NCBI GenBank assembly: GCA_013339765.2
Contig: CM023452.1
Span: forward strand, 154,732,806 to 154,796,805
Length of the DNA stretch: 64,000 nt
Direction: 5' to 3'
From: Haemaphysalis longicornis
Taxonomy: Eukaryota > Arthropoda > Arachnida > Ixodida > Ixodidae
Below the pieces are notes generated by a model. The model was not told where the DNA came from. It worked only from the letters and a program-made list of their open reading frames with translations, and searched no databases. This document shows, piece after piece, positions 1 through 11,600 of the stretch. The first letter of the stretch is position 1; every line of letters begins with the position of its first letter. A program made the translations under genes and the position numbers.

Positions 1-66
1 CTTATCGGCAAGGACAACTTCAATAGTGTCACCGGTGTGATTCGCCCCTGCGGTACGTTTTAAACT

Positions 67-543
67 TTGAAGGCGCGTCGGATTACGTCCAAGTTTGGCC
101 GACTGGCCAACGTCACAACGGTGGCCAGCGTGGACGTCAGCTCGTCTGCCGACGTCTCTGCGACTATCCGCCAAATCGTTCGCGAGGAGCTCCTGCGGCA
201 TGGAGACGTCACTCGTTGCTGGACACCCTCTCGCGACGGAAGCTTCCTCCGCGATGCGTCACCTACTTGTTGCCATTCCACGACACATTTTGGCTCCTCA
301 CGGCCGTCGGTCAACGTTGCTGACGTGGACGACTACAAGCGAAGGGGCGTGTTCACTATGGCGCCCCACTTCCAGCAACGGGAAGATCTTCATCGTGATT
401 CCCATGGTACACAGGGCGTCATCAACCCGGAAGAACACCATTGCTCGAGTTTTCCAAGAAGGCAATTCTCGCCTGGTCAGCAGCATCCTCGTCGCGAACC
501 ACCCACCTGCTATCGATGTGAACTAGTCGGTCATATTTCGTGA
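67..543 (+). pseudogene. gag-like nucleocapsid fragment with interrupted zinc knuckle
   Basis: The open frame has a polar N-terminal part followed by a basic, proline-rich tail. It ends in a CX2CX4H zinc-knuckle core starting at 508; the matching final Cys is just beyond an in-frame TGA at 541-543, so the stop falls inside the CX4HX4C spacing. An Arg-rich stretch follows, as in Ty3/gypsy gag. Known role of the family: the capsid/nucleocapsid polyprotein that packages element RNA. The stop and the frame changes downstream indicate a dead copy. The protein start is not certain because the element continues upstream of the window. Confidence 0.6.
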
Positions 544-849
544 TTTTGTCGCCGTCGGCGCCAAAGACCCAACGACGATCCCACGTTCACGTTTCCTCGG
601 CCCAATAACCTCAACCCCGGCACTCGATGGTATCCACCACTGTCGTCAACACGTAACAACGAGCCGACCGGTCCACGCAACGGCTCCCCCGCTTCGGACA
701 GAAGTTTGACGCCACCGCCTCTACGCCAGCGACAGTCTCCATCACCTCGGCGCCGTCCAATGTCGCCACCGCCGGGAAACTAGCCGGCGCGGCCGATGGA
801 GATGGGGTCGCCGGACAGCCTTTACGAAATATAGCTCTGCCCGTTTACA

Positions 850-1227
850 TGGTCAAAAATAAGATTGAAGTTTTAATTGATGGTGTGCCAATGATGGCTT
901 TGGTTGACACTGGGGACAGTTTCTGTGATGAGTAAAGCATTTAAATACAGCCTTGGGACTAAAGTAATGTTCAGCTGGGATCGCAGTGCCACATTTCGAG
1001 GCGTTGGTGGTGAACCGTTGTGGCCCATTGGTACTTGTACAGTGGATGTGTCTTTAGGGGGCAAAAGCTTCAAGGCAGAATTTGCGGTACTTCAGAAGTC
1101 TACACACGAAGTTATTCTTGGTATTGACTTCTTGCAAGAATGTGGTGCTAAGTTAGATTGTGCGACTGGCGAACTCTGTGTAAGCAGTGTTCTTTACAAT
1201 GCACTTGCCGAAAAACTTCACGTTTGA
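850..1227 (+). pseudogene. retropepsin-like aspartic protease remnant, frameshifted
   Basis: A LVDTG active-site motif is read at about 900-914, but the rest of the protease domain continues in the next frame, which is open to the stop at 1225-1227. That second frame carries VILGIDFL (about 1111-1134), the hydrophobic ILG-type motif expected in retropepsins. Family role: cleavage of the Gag-Pol polyprotein. The frame change right after DTG means that no functional protease is encoded as read here. Confidence 0.65.
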
Positions 1228-2264
1228 GCGAACACGCTTTGGTTGTTTTGGAAGACATAGTTCTACCTCCCCGATCGGCGTCGTTTGTACCTCTGATGGT
1301 CTGCCGTGCTGTGGAGCCTTCCTTTTGTGCAATTGTTGAGCCCATTCTGCCGAACTGCGTCAAGAAGAATGTTTTGTTGCCGCACTGTTTGATTTCCGTA
1401 CAGGGTGGGCGCAGTTCCATATGCGCAGTTAACTGCTCCGCAGCTAGTACCGTTCTGCATCTACGGATGAAGCTTGCGCTGTTTGAAAAGGATACCAGAG
1501 TATCCCTGGCAAGAGTGAGTGACGAAACTTGCGATTCCCAGGGTGACTGCGCTACGCGTGGCGAACAGCTTTTGAAGATGATAAACAAAAGTCTTTCTTC
1601 TGCCGAGAGGGAGGCGTTAGCCCAGGTTTCAAGGCATACGACAGTGTTTGACTTTTCCACCAGCCCCGGCAACAAGACCGAAATCCCGCCTTCTCCCACG
1701 CGCCACAGCATAAACACCGGAACCACCCGCCCTCTCCGGCAAAAACCGTATCGGGTTTCTCCTGGCCGGAGGAACGTTATCGCAGACCAAGTCAAGGAGA
1801 TGCTACAGAAGGGAGTGGTACAGGAATCAGCTAGCCCTTGGGCAGCGCCGGTAATCCTGGTGAAGAAGGATGATGGTTCCTGGCGATTCTGTGTTGACTA
1901 CAGACGCCTGAACGCAATTACAAAGAAGGACGTGTACCCTCTTCCTCGCATAGATGATGTCAATGACTGTCTTCACTCCGCCTCCTACTTTTCGTCAGTT
2001 GACTTAAGATCTGGTTACTGGCAAATTCCCATGGATCCAGCCCATAAAGAGAAGACGGCTTTTGTGACTCCTGACGGGCTATTTGAGTTTAACGTCATGC
2101 CGTTTGGCCTGTGTAACGCCCCATCTACGTTTGAAAGGTTCATGGACACAATTTTGCGCGGTTTAAAGTGGGAGATTCGTCTGTGCTACCTCGACGACGC
2201 AGAAATTTTTGGACGCACTTTCGAAGAGCACAACACTCGCCTTAACATGGTCCCGAACTGCCTG
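1228..2264 (+). pseudogene. Ty3/gypsy reverse transcriptase domain, truncated at assembly gap
   Basis: The frame is open from about 1228 to the gap. The RT landmarks are in order: a region leading to WAAPVILVKKDDGS, the VDYR motif, the DLRSGYWQI stretch (about 2000-2030), the MPFGLCNAPSTF block (about 2098-2132) and YLDDA (2187-2201), the catalytic aspartate box. Ala after YLDD is unusual, since Ile or Val is common there. The domain is cut before the thumb and RNase H by the N run. A gene caller that reads through the Ns would fuse it to the PRMT5 exon at 2420, which is an artefact. Confidence 0.9.
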
Positions 2265-2364
2265 NNNNNNNNNNNNNNNNNNNNNNNNNNNNNNNNNNNN
2301 NNNNNNNNNNNNNNNNNNNNNNNNNNNNNNNNNNNNNNNNNNNNNNNNNNNNNNNNNNNNNNNN
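2265..2364. other. Assembly gap (100 N)
   Basis: A run of exactly 100 N, the usual placeholder for a gap of unknown size between joined contigs. The left side ends inside a retroelement RT domain. The right side starts 55 bases before a PRMT5 exon. The real distance and the missing sequence are unknown. Confidence 0.99.
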
Positions 2365-2419
2365 CGGCTAAAGGGGAAATCTCAGCTTCCGACAATCCAA
2401 CTGCATTCTCACGGTCCAG

Positions 2420-2633
2420 GTGGAACGTGTTCCGGGGCGTGTGCGGAGCGGACAAGCGCATCGGCCTGGTGCTCCGGCTGACGGCGGACCTCCCGTCGGA
2501 GCGTCGGCTGCTGCGCTGGCTCGGGGAGCCCGTGCGCTGCGTGGTGGTCAGCACCACCCTGTTCCTGACCAACAAGAAGGGCTTCCCCGTGCTGTCCAGG
2601 CCACACCAGGAGGTGCTGCTGCGATTCTTCAAG
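2420..2633 (+). CDS. PRMT5: PRMT5 exon a (end of the TIM-barrel domain)
   Basis: The acceptor AG is at 2418-2419 and the donor GT at 2634-2635. The first base finishes a split codon; Trp (2421-2423) follows. The translation runs WNVFRGVCGADKRIGLVL and on through RWLGEPV and FLTNKKGFPVLS to LLRFFK, closely matching the human PRMT5 stretch around WLGEPIKA and FLTNKKGFPVLS. It ends in phase 0. Codon usage is markedly GC-rich compared with the intron. This is the first PRMT5 exon visible, only 55 bases after the gap. Confidence 0.95.
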
Positions 2634-5600
2634 GTACCGACCGCCGCTCGGTGGAAAAACACCCTCGGGGCTGCTCACCTGCTTCGTAGGCGAAAGCGTT
2701 GCAGGGCTTCCTCGATTATGAGTCCCGGATCGTCCGCGGACTGCCTGAGACGTGATCCGGCGCTCGATTTTCCCATGTTTTCCTGTGAGACTTCCGGTCC
2801 GAACGCAGTCCTCGGACTCCCCGTGGACTGTCCAGGACTCGTAAATCGAGGATGCCCACCGCGTTACTTGCCGATGCTTATCGTAGACTTCCCTACTGCT
2901 GCACCGTGTTTGCATCCCTTTCCTCGTTTTCCTTTGTTCATCTTCTGGGACTCGTTACTCTGACGGGCAGAATGGCGACACGTCACGCCACGGCTTTCTC
3001 AGAATCAGACTTCTCGGTGACTGACATTCACCTGGGTTACCCGTGGGCCGTCACTTTTACCTGCCATGCAATGTGACATCAGTACTGCATGCAATGTGTT
3101 TAGCTTGCATGGTGGTAACTCACTGTACTGCTGTTGTGGATTCCCGGGTTTGGTTGCTATGCAAACGAAGGTGTTTTTAAGAGCAGAGCTGCTTAGGCCG
3201 AGCTTTTTCCCTTCGTCGCAGCAAAAAGCCCCAAGCCTCAAGAAAAAACGTTGTTGCTTCCTCTGTCATAGGAATCATTAAAACATGAAAGTGAAATGTG
3301 CAGCGAAGTCTGTAGCTGAACATGATTTCCGGGTCGGCGGCTATCTTGTTGGTGTGCTTGGCGAGCGACGTCCTGCTGACGGGTCTCTTTGGCAAAGGTG
3401 TACTGGCGTCATTTCTGTGACGGATATGACATCAGTGAAATCTTGGTGTAACCCGGCGTAAAACATCTTAGTGTTAAAATATAAAACCCGAAAACGAACA
3501 AGCCTAAGTATAACGTACTCTTTAGTACTAAAGGTTGCTTCTGCGCAAGAAGACCCTGTGTGCAGGGGTACACCCTTTACAGGCCACTTGCTTCGTTGTA
3601 CTGGCGTTGTTTCCGTGACGGATATGATGTCAGTGAAATCTTGGTGTATCCCGGCATAAAACATCTTAGTGTTAAAATATAAAACCCGAAAACGAACAAC
3701 CCTAAGTATAAAGCTACGTGCACACTAGCATTGAACTTGCTGTGCCGCCCTGCCGAAGGCCGACGGCGGCACAGCGCCACGGCGTCAGTGAAGGCCACAC
3801 CAACTTGCTGCCATGGTGATCGCGTGGTACACCCGTTCTGCGGGAGTGCCTTGAGCGAGAGCTCCCCCACCCTCCCCCCACTTTTCTGAGCAGCTCTTGG
3901 GCGAAATGCATTCTTGTCGAGACGGTGTGCACTTGAGGAAGCGGCGGTGGGAAAGCGGGAACAGGTTGGCATGCGCGTGACCAGCGCATCATTCCACTCT
4001 CTATTGCTCATTGGCCTTTGCGGTCTGCGGCACGGCAGAAATGGGTCTCGGATGCATTTGCTCTGCGGCAAGGAAAACGCGCCATTCTCGGCGAAAACAG
4101 GTTTCCAGTGGCTGCCGACGTCGGCAAACGGCACACAGCACGGCACGGCACCGCTGGCGTGCATGTACCTTAACGTACTCTTTAGTACAAAAGTTGCTTC
4201 CTGCAAGAAGACCCTGTGTGCAGGGGTGCACCCTTTACAGGTCGCTTGCTTCGTTGTACTGGCGTCACTTCCGTGACGGATATGGCGTCAGCGAAATCTT
4301 CGCGTATCCGGGAATAAAACACTTTCGTGTTAAAAGCTACAGATGGATGGTGTTATGCTCATTTTTATGTAAAATAAATTTCCAAACCCAGTTTCGAAAA
4401 TTTTGTTGAAGCAGAGGCAAGACAGACAAATAGTTCATCATGGGGAATACTTCAATGCACTGACTCCTATGGCTAGCTGGAAGGAAGATGGAAATATTTC
4501 GTTGAAGCAGAGTTCGTTGTAGTGGTGTTGGACCCTACGTGCATACAGTTGAACCCCGCTACAGCGAAGTCTGCTTCAACGAAATTTCTGCTTCAACGAA
4601 ATATTTCTGATTCCCCGTCAGCTAGCCATAGAAGTCAGTGCAACAAAGTCCTCGCCACAACGAACCATTTGTCAGGCTTGCTTTCGCTTCAACGAAATTT
4701 TCAATTATTTGGGCTGGGTTTGAACAATATTTTACAATAAAATAAGCATAGCGCCAGCTATCTGTAACTTTTAATACATTCAGGACGCTTAGTTTCACCG
4801 AAAACATGCGCGGTGCGCCCACACCGCCACCAAAAACAAACAAACAAAAAAACTCATAGGCGGACGCCATTGTTTGATGGTGATAACGATGTGGCTGGCC
4901 GTTTTTACGTGAGGCGCAGGCCCGGTTCGCCAAGCCGGAGCTATGTATAGCCAATCCGTATCCAGTTGAAATTGCACAAATGTACTCCGCTGCTGGTGCG
5001 GCGCTGTCATGTATGCGTTGTGAGCAGCTGTCCTTGCCGTTTTCCTTCTACCATTCTTGATGGCCAAGAGCAAAAATCATGCTTGCGTGTTTGGTCTTGA
5101 GGCCAAGTCATCCTATCTAAGTCGCGAGCGCGCGGTCGTGTTAAATGCAAGCGTGCGCGTCTTGCCTGCCAAGGTCAGTAGCTGCCATGCCCTGTCACAG
5201 GATAAGATAACAGCACTGCTCCTGCCACAAGCGAGAGGGGGGCTTCTGACGGCCTAGCAGCTATCTGTAAGTAATCAGCTTGGTGGACATGCCTTGTTGC
5301 ACAGCAATACATTTTGTGCCTGCCTTTCTTCACCCCCCTCCGTAACGCGTTCTTTGCATGCAGTGAAAAAACAGATAACTATTGGTATGTTTGTTATCCG
5401 AATAAACACGACGTTATTGCGCATCACTCCTTTTTCTAAGCATTGTATTATGCTGCGAATGATGCGGAAACATACAGGGCTATTTTTCTGGCCTTTCCGT
5501 GGTGTGTTGGGGCAGATTTCGCCTCAACGAAATTTTTCGCACGTCCCGTCAATTTCGTTGTCGCGGGATTCCACTGTAGTACTGGGCGTGCTGCTGCATT

Positions 5601-8600
5601 TTTCTTTTGCATCTCGCTGTGCAGCTGAACTGCCAGGTGATGGTGGAAGGCAACTGCCACCATGAGCACAGGCGGCTCTACTACCAGTACCTCGACCACC
5701 TGTACACGGTGAGTGCTGCTGCTGCCGCTGCACCAATGGGTGTGCTCGCTGCGGGAACAACGTGTCGCTTGCGGGAAAACGATACAGTTAAAGTTCCTTG
5801 GCCCTGACTTTCCCTGTCGGGTTCTGGAGTGCATGCTGGCTTCAAGTTTTAAGCAAATTATTGGCACTGCCGTGCGCTGCAGCGTTAAGGGGGGACACTG
5901 CTCTTAAAACAGCTTCCTTTTCATTTTTAAGTAAACCCTGTGAAACTTGCCAGTCTTGCTACTCTTTCCCCACTGATTTCAAATGTGCCATTATTTTTTC
6001 AGCTGGTCCATTGGTTCCCAAGATAACTGGAGATAATTAGCCATATTCGGAGGAACAATAGACGAACAGTGCTGGCCATAGAGCTTGTGATTTTTGTACT
6101 TTCATCAGTACTATGAACCCTGGTGAGTGCAATAAGTGGACCGGTTTTTTGATGCACCACTTGGAACTACCGTATTTATTCGAATATAGGTCAACCTTTT
6201 TTTTTCCGAAAATGTGCTTAAAAATTGAGGGTCGACCTATAATCGTGACCGAAGAACCTCGTCCTATAGTCGTGATCAAAAATGGCGAGCGCACCGAGCG
6301 ATCCGTTTCTCCGTCGCGCCCGGCGCTCCTCAATTTGAGGCGGCAGCGCGGAGCATCTAGATCAAAGACAGGCAAGAAAATAAAAGAAAAAATAACAAAA
6401 CAATCACCGTGAGAAAACCACCCACAGTCACTGCCGGCTATCGCGCATTACCTGCGGCCGAACCGGACACGAGCGAGCTGACGTACTGGCTAGAGAGCCA
6501 GATTGGCTTGGCTTGGTGTCTTCGGAGCCGCGGTAGCCAGAGTTACTCAATATACAGTTGCGAAACTCTGCTTCAGAATCCGGGCGGCGCTAGCCCCCCC
6601 ACTCCGTAGAAGCTGAGGGGCAAGTCGACGCGCGCGGCACCTAGGAGATGAAAACGAATCTTCGCTAAACTATTATTATTCAAAATTCTTCTGTAAAATA
6701 AAGATTGCTTTTTAAATTAAAACACAATAATTACGTAAAATTTACTGTGTTTTTTGCGGCTTTTTTTTATGACTTACGGCAGCAGCCGCAAGCACTTGAG
6801 TACTGCTTCAACGTCCTGCCGACAGACGACAGGCTAGTCAACTTGCCCTGTTCTTGCCCCAGCGCAGGGGGGCAACCGAAGACCGGTTTTCGATATATGG
6901 GGCCTATGGGGAGTTTCGCAACTGTCTATATCCAGTAACTCTGGCGGTAGCGGCTAGCGCGAGGTGGGGGTAAAGACAAAGGTGAAGGTGAAAGGTGACT
7001 TTCGCCACCTAGCGTAGCCACCTCGTGAACGGAACGGCGTTGCGTGCTTCGCTCGCTTTCTCTACTATCTCCCGTTCTCCGTTTCATGCGCTTTCTTTTG
7101 TGTTTGCTTCGTTGTTGATTTCCGCGCACACGTTTTTCTCGTGCGCATTTCGCGATGTCACGTCGGACAATTAAGGCGGCGGGTGATCCTGTTTGCTGAG
7201 AACTTGGAACAACTGCGCCGCTCAGCGAGAATTAGTCGGTAATGAAAAGCTATCAGGTGATGGCTGGAAACAGCGGGATGAACTTTTTGCTTGTATGGCC
7301 TGCGTCGTGCGTTCGTGGCCCTACAATTGGGAGGCACGATGCTCTCGGAGTGAAAAAACTCTGGCTGCCAGTGGGAAAAGGAGCGTGCGAAAGGTCCTGC
7401 GAAGATACCGTAAAAACCCGAATCCAAGACGACCCCGAATGCAAGACGAACCCTTAAGGGGGGGGACGTGGCTTTCAAAATCAACTTTTTTATTTCTTTG
7501 TGGATTTTGATGAAAATTGGCACAGCAACTGGAAATGCTTCTGTGATAACCACCATAAAATTTGAAGTTAATATTTTGATAACTTTTTTATGTATGAAAT
7601 TTTCTTTCTGTTCCGCTTGTACCGAGCTTGAGCGGCTTATAAAACATGATAGAAAACTTGTTCGAAGTGCTTTGCATTCTCAAATGAATGGACGAGGTCG
7701 TGACAGTTTTAGAATTTTTTTTTTACAACACAATGTTTTTTAGTTTTCATTTTTTTAGAGGTTAATGTGCAACAGGCATGTCAACTGTGAACGATATTTG
7801 AATAAAAAAATCACAAAAAACAAATCTGGAAAACTAAAAGTGTCACGACCTGAACAGTTCATCAAGGAATGTAATGCAAGAAACGGAATCAAAATAGACC
7901 CAGCAGTCACGAAGAAATCCCCTGGGACAAGCGACACAGGTGGCAAAAAAAAACTGTTTTGAGAAAACGGCTTCCGAAGTTGCAACATAGGTTTCACATA
8001 TCAAAGTTCGTCACGGTTGTAGCCTTTCATGTCCTTTTGAACATGGGGCTTCTGGAAGGCCTTGCCTTGAAATTGGAGTGCCTTTTCAGCCTTTCTCTTT
8101 CCAGAAAACATCATTTTCAGCTCCTCCGTGAAGAGTACCATACCCCCCCTTTGCAAACCAAACGGAGGGGAGATGGGTTTCAATGGGCTTTCAATGCAAA
8201 GTAGGTTAGTTGGTTGGCTGTATCGCACTGGACAACCTCCTTTGCAGTGGTTGTCACCATGGCAACAAGTTAAGCATTTTTTTAACTTAAATTTTGAACA
8301 TTTTTGGCTTTTTTTTTTCATGTTTTATCTTGCCTGGCACAGCAACTTAGTACTCATAGTGCAGGTGTTCATTGCCAAAGTTTGCCATACCACAAGGTTG
8401 TGAAAATGAGCTACTTTTGAAGCTGGTTAGAGTTCTGCATAACTCCCAACTTCAATGCAAGAGCATATTTTTTTTACTACTTTTGACATCAAGGCATCCA
8501 ATATTTCTCGCAGCACAGCCAGTATTGCCCTGAGCAATGGTATCAATCATTTCCCTAAAAAATCAGCTGTTAAATGCTTGCCACAGTACGTACATTTTTA

Positions 8601-11600
8601 ACGCAGAGAGCATATTTTTATTCCTATATTACTAACTCAACCTGTTTGCATGAAAATTACAAGTGCACGGGAAACATTGCGCAAGAAAGGCGATATGGCT
8701 CGCGCGCATCGCCAGCGCACGCTTACCGCGACATATCGAGCTTTGATTATACCTGATATGGCTGGTCAGGTCGCTTTTAAGATTAAACTAACGTCGCAGG
8801 CATTTAATTACAACTACTGGCGTTCAATCGTAAACCGGTTGCCCAGTCATGTGATGCTCCAATGCGCGTCGGCTATGCCGTGCGCGCCGCAGCGTTTGAC
8901 GCGTCGACCGTTTCTTTCTCAAGGCTAGCGAGCCCACAGTCAAAACACAGCACTAACTAAGCGTGTAAACATCGCAAATCCGACTAAAAGTTCACTTCAC
9001 GAACCGCTATCGCAAGCGCGCACACCGCGTCACCCTCCGGGGTCTGGCGACGGTAGAGTCACGCGCACCACGAAGCGTTCGATGACCTCCGCCTTTCGAG
9101 CCACGCAACTTCCCGTAATCTGGCTCGTTATCTCTGGCATTCCCATCGCGATAACGTGCGTGTTGAATACCACAGATTGAACAGAAACTCGGCCGAGCGA
9201 AGCGGCGAAAATGAACTCAATCCGCTCGCTACGCAGCTCAGGCGGCCGCCATCTTGCGTTGCGCCCGCGACATCCAATCAGGAGGGTCGTCGTTCTGCGC
9301 CCCGACCGGAGGACCAATAGCGCTTCAGCATTTATTTCTAGCTTCGTTTGTGCGTCGTTTCTTTTCTGCCGTTTGTGCGTTTGTGAATGAACGAAGATAA
9401 AAGAGACGAGCGAAACGGAAAAACGATCGCTCGGCCGATCTAACCATATCAAAATGGCCGCGCCCGGTGGCACCGTTGCGGAGATAGAGCGCTCCGAAAA
9501 TTGCCGTTTTTTCGCCCTTTTGCGCTGATAGTTTGTCACCGCGCCTGACAAAAGTATTTTTTTATGCCACTTTGCGACGCTTTTCAGCGTAAAAACTTTG
9601 CAGACGCCACAGAATAGGAAACATAGAAGCCGAATATGCGGGTTTCAAAAAACGATGTTTTGGTCATTTTTCCGAAGTTGAAAGCCGCGTCCCCCCTTAG
9701 TGACAAACAAGCAATTTTGGAAAAAAAAGAAAAGAAAGCTTACATGCGTTTATTCCGAATCACTATCGCTGCTGACTTCCTTGTCACTGACTTCTTGCCA
9801 GAGAAGGTCATCTTCCGACCCGTCTAGCGCATTTGAAATGCCACATTTCTGGAACGAGTGAACGACCATGGTGTCCGGAATCCCGTGCCACGCATCCAAA
9901 TCCACCCCACAAGCTGAGACAGCGACGCGCGCTTCAGACGGCCCGTTGGAGTGAGCGCGTGGTCACCTTCTTGCATCCACTCGTTGTACAGGCACCTGAC
10001 CCTGTCCTTAAAAGGCTTATTAATGCAAACATCCAGAGGCTGTAACTGGGAAGTCATCCCTCCTGGATGACCACCATGTCGCACTTGTTGTTCGCCAGCA
10101 ACGCTTTGCTGGTATCGCACGTGTGGCCTCTAAAGGAGTCCACGACCAACATGGACCGCGGACTCAGGAGTGCTCCGGGACGACGAAGCCAGACGAGCCG
10201 AATCCACTCGTCGAACAGTTCGGCCGTCATCCACCCTTTGTCATTGCACGGATAATGGCTCCACGAGGAAACACTTTCGTCTTCGGAAGAGTCTTCCTGC
10301 TGAAGATGATGTAGGGCGGCAGTCTCCTCCCATCTGCAGTGCAGGCCAGCATGACAGTAACTCGTTGCTTCTCGTTGCCCGTCGTTCTCACTTTCACTTG
10401 CTTGGCTCCAACTGCCTCTACAGTTCGGGTCAGGGGCATGTCGAAGTAGATCGGAGTTTGGTCCACGTTCCCCTATTTGACCCAGGCAATAGCCGTGGCG
10501 GCGCCGCAGTCCGATCACGTAGCGTTGAAAGCTGGTTAGCTTCTCTTCAAAGTCGACTGGTAAGCGTTGACAAATTGAAGTTCGCCGTCGAAGAGAGAGT
10601 CCAGAGCGCTTCATGAACCGCTGCACCCAATGTTTGCTGGCCTTGAACACGGCTGCGGAAAGGCCACGCTGCCGAGCGATTTCCCTCGCTTTTGTTTGCA
10701 GCATCTCGGTTGTGATGGCGATGCAGCCATTTCTTGCATCCGAACGAATGTCAGCAACTCCTCTTCAAGTTCTGGGTGCCGTCCTTTTCTCGGCCCGCTA
10801 AATGCCTTCCGAGTGCCGGAGCAGCTTTGCAGGCGATCAGCGTCCTTCATCCACCGTCGAACATTTGCCTCGGAAACGCCGTACCTCCTTGCTGTAGCGA
10901 GATTGTTCCCTGTCTCCTTCGTGACTACAATGACTTTTCGCTTGAACGACGCTGTGTAGTAGCTTCGGGATGACATCGCATCCGCTGCCTTCGAAAGTGG
11001 AGTTACAACTGAAAGCGCGATGGGCGCGATGTAACACGATCAGCGAAAGCAAACACGTCAAAGGCCGATCCACACGACGGACCGAGTCCGCGGTCCAAAC
11101 GGTCACGTGATGCTACGTCACGGTCCGCCGCGGTCCGATTGCAGCGGCGGAGAGCATCCACAAGGCGGACCGCCGTAGCAGACGACAGAGCGGACCAACC
11201 AGCTAGGTACACTCTCTACCGCAGTGCTCCCAACCAGACGTACTTGCGAACCCATACGAACTGCTCGCGCCCCCGCGCCGCGCATGGTTTACGGTATGTA
11301 TATTTTGCGCTGGGTTTCGCGGTTCACGCACGCATCGAGCCTCACGGCCTCACGCACGCATCGAAGCCTCGACGGCCTCGATGCGTGCCATGCTCCCTGT
11401 CTCCCACGGAGGGACATGCGCGCGCGCTCATTCAGGCACCCAAGACCGCGCTTGTTTTTTAGACAAATCGTTGGGCGACTGATCACATTATTTTGTTCCG
11501 ATGGAGAATAAATTCGTGAGTTTAGGTATACTCGCGGCGGGCCGCTGCCCCCCCCCTCTTTTTTATTTTTAGGATTTTGTTCGCACCCGAATCCAAGACG

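Larger units (their letters stand above)
1..2264 (+). mobile_element. Ty3/gypsy-type LTR retrotransposon fragment (gag-PR-RT), degenerate
   Basis: Plus-strand retroelement remnant that starts outside the window and is cut off by the scaffold gap at 2265. In order it shows a gag-like zinc knuckle (508-552), an aspartic protease region with a DTG core (about 906-914) and an ILG motif further on, and a reverse transcriptase ending just after the YLDD box (2187-2198). The gag-PR-RT order fits Ty3/gypsy. It is broken: there is an in-frame stop inside the zinc knuckle, and the reading frame changes near 914 and again near 1220. No LTR, RNase H or integrase is visible in the window. It sits upstream of the first visible PRMT5 exon and is presumably an insertion in a PRMT5 intron, although the gap leaves that unproven. 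Confidence 0.85.

Noticed and set aside
1148..1795. 215-codon open frame on the minus strand
   Set aside because: Antisense shadow of the retroelement polyprotein; no motif of its own.
1..2264. An intact endogenous retrovirus or errantivirus
   Set aside because: No LTR, no envelope frame, frameshifts and a stop in gag and protease, and truncation at the gap; only a degenerate Ty3/gypsy fragment is supported.
1158..2963. A 601-codon open frame spanning the RT, the N gap and the first PRMT5 exon
   Set aside because: The N run is translated as X and joins two unrelated sequences; the splice acceptor at 2418-2419 and donor at 2634 show that the PRMT5 exon is only 2420-2633.
9030..9551. 173-codon minus-strand frame inside the POGK-like element as a second gene
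   Set aside because: No recognised domain; Ser/Arg-rich translation in GC-rich element sequence, so not supported.
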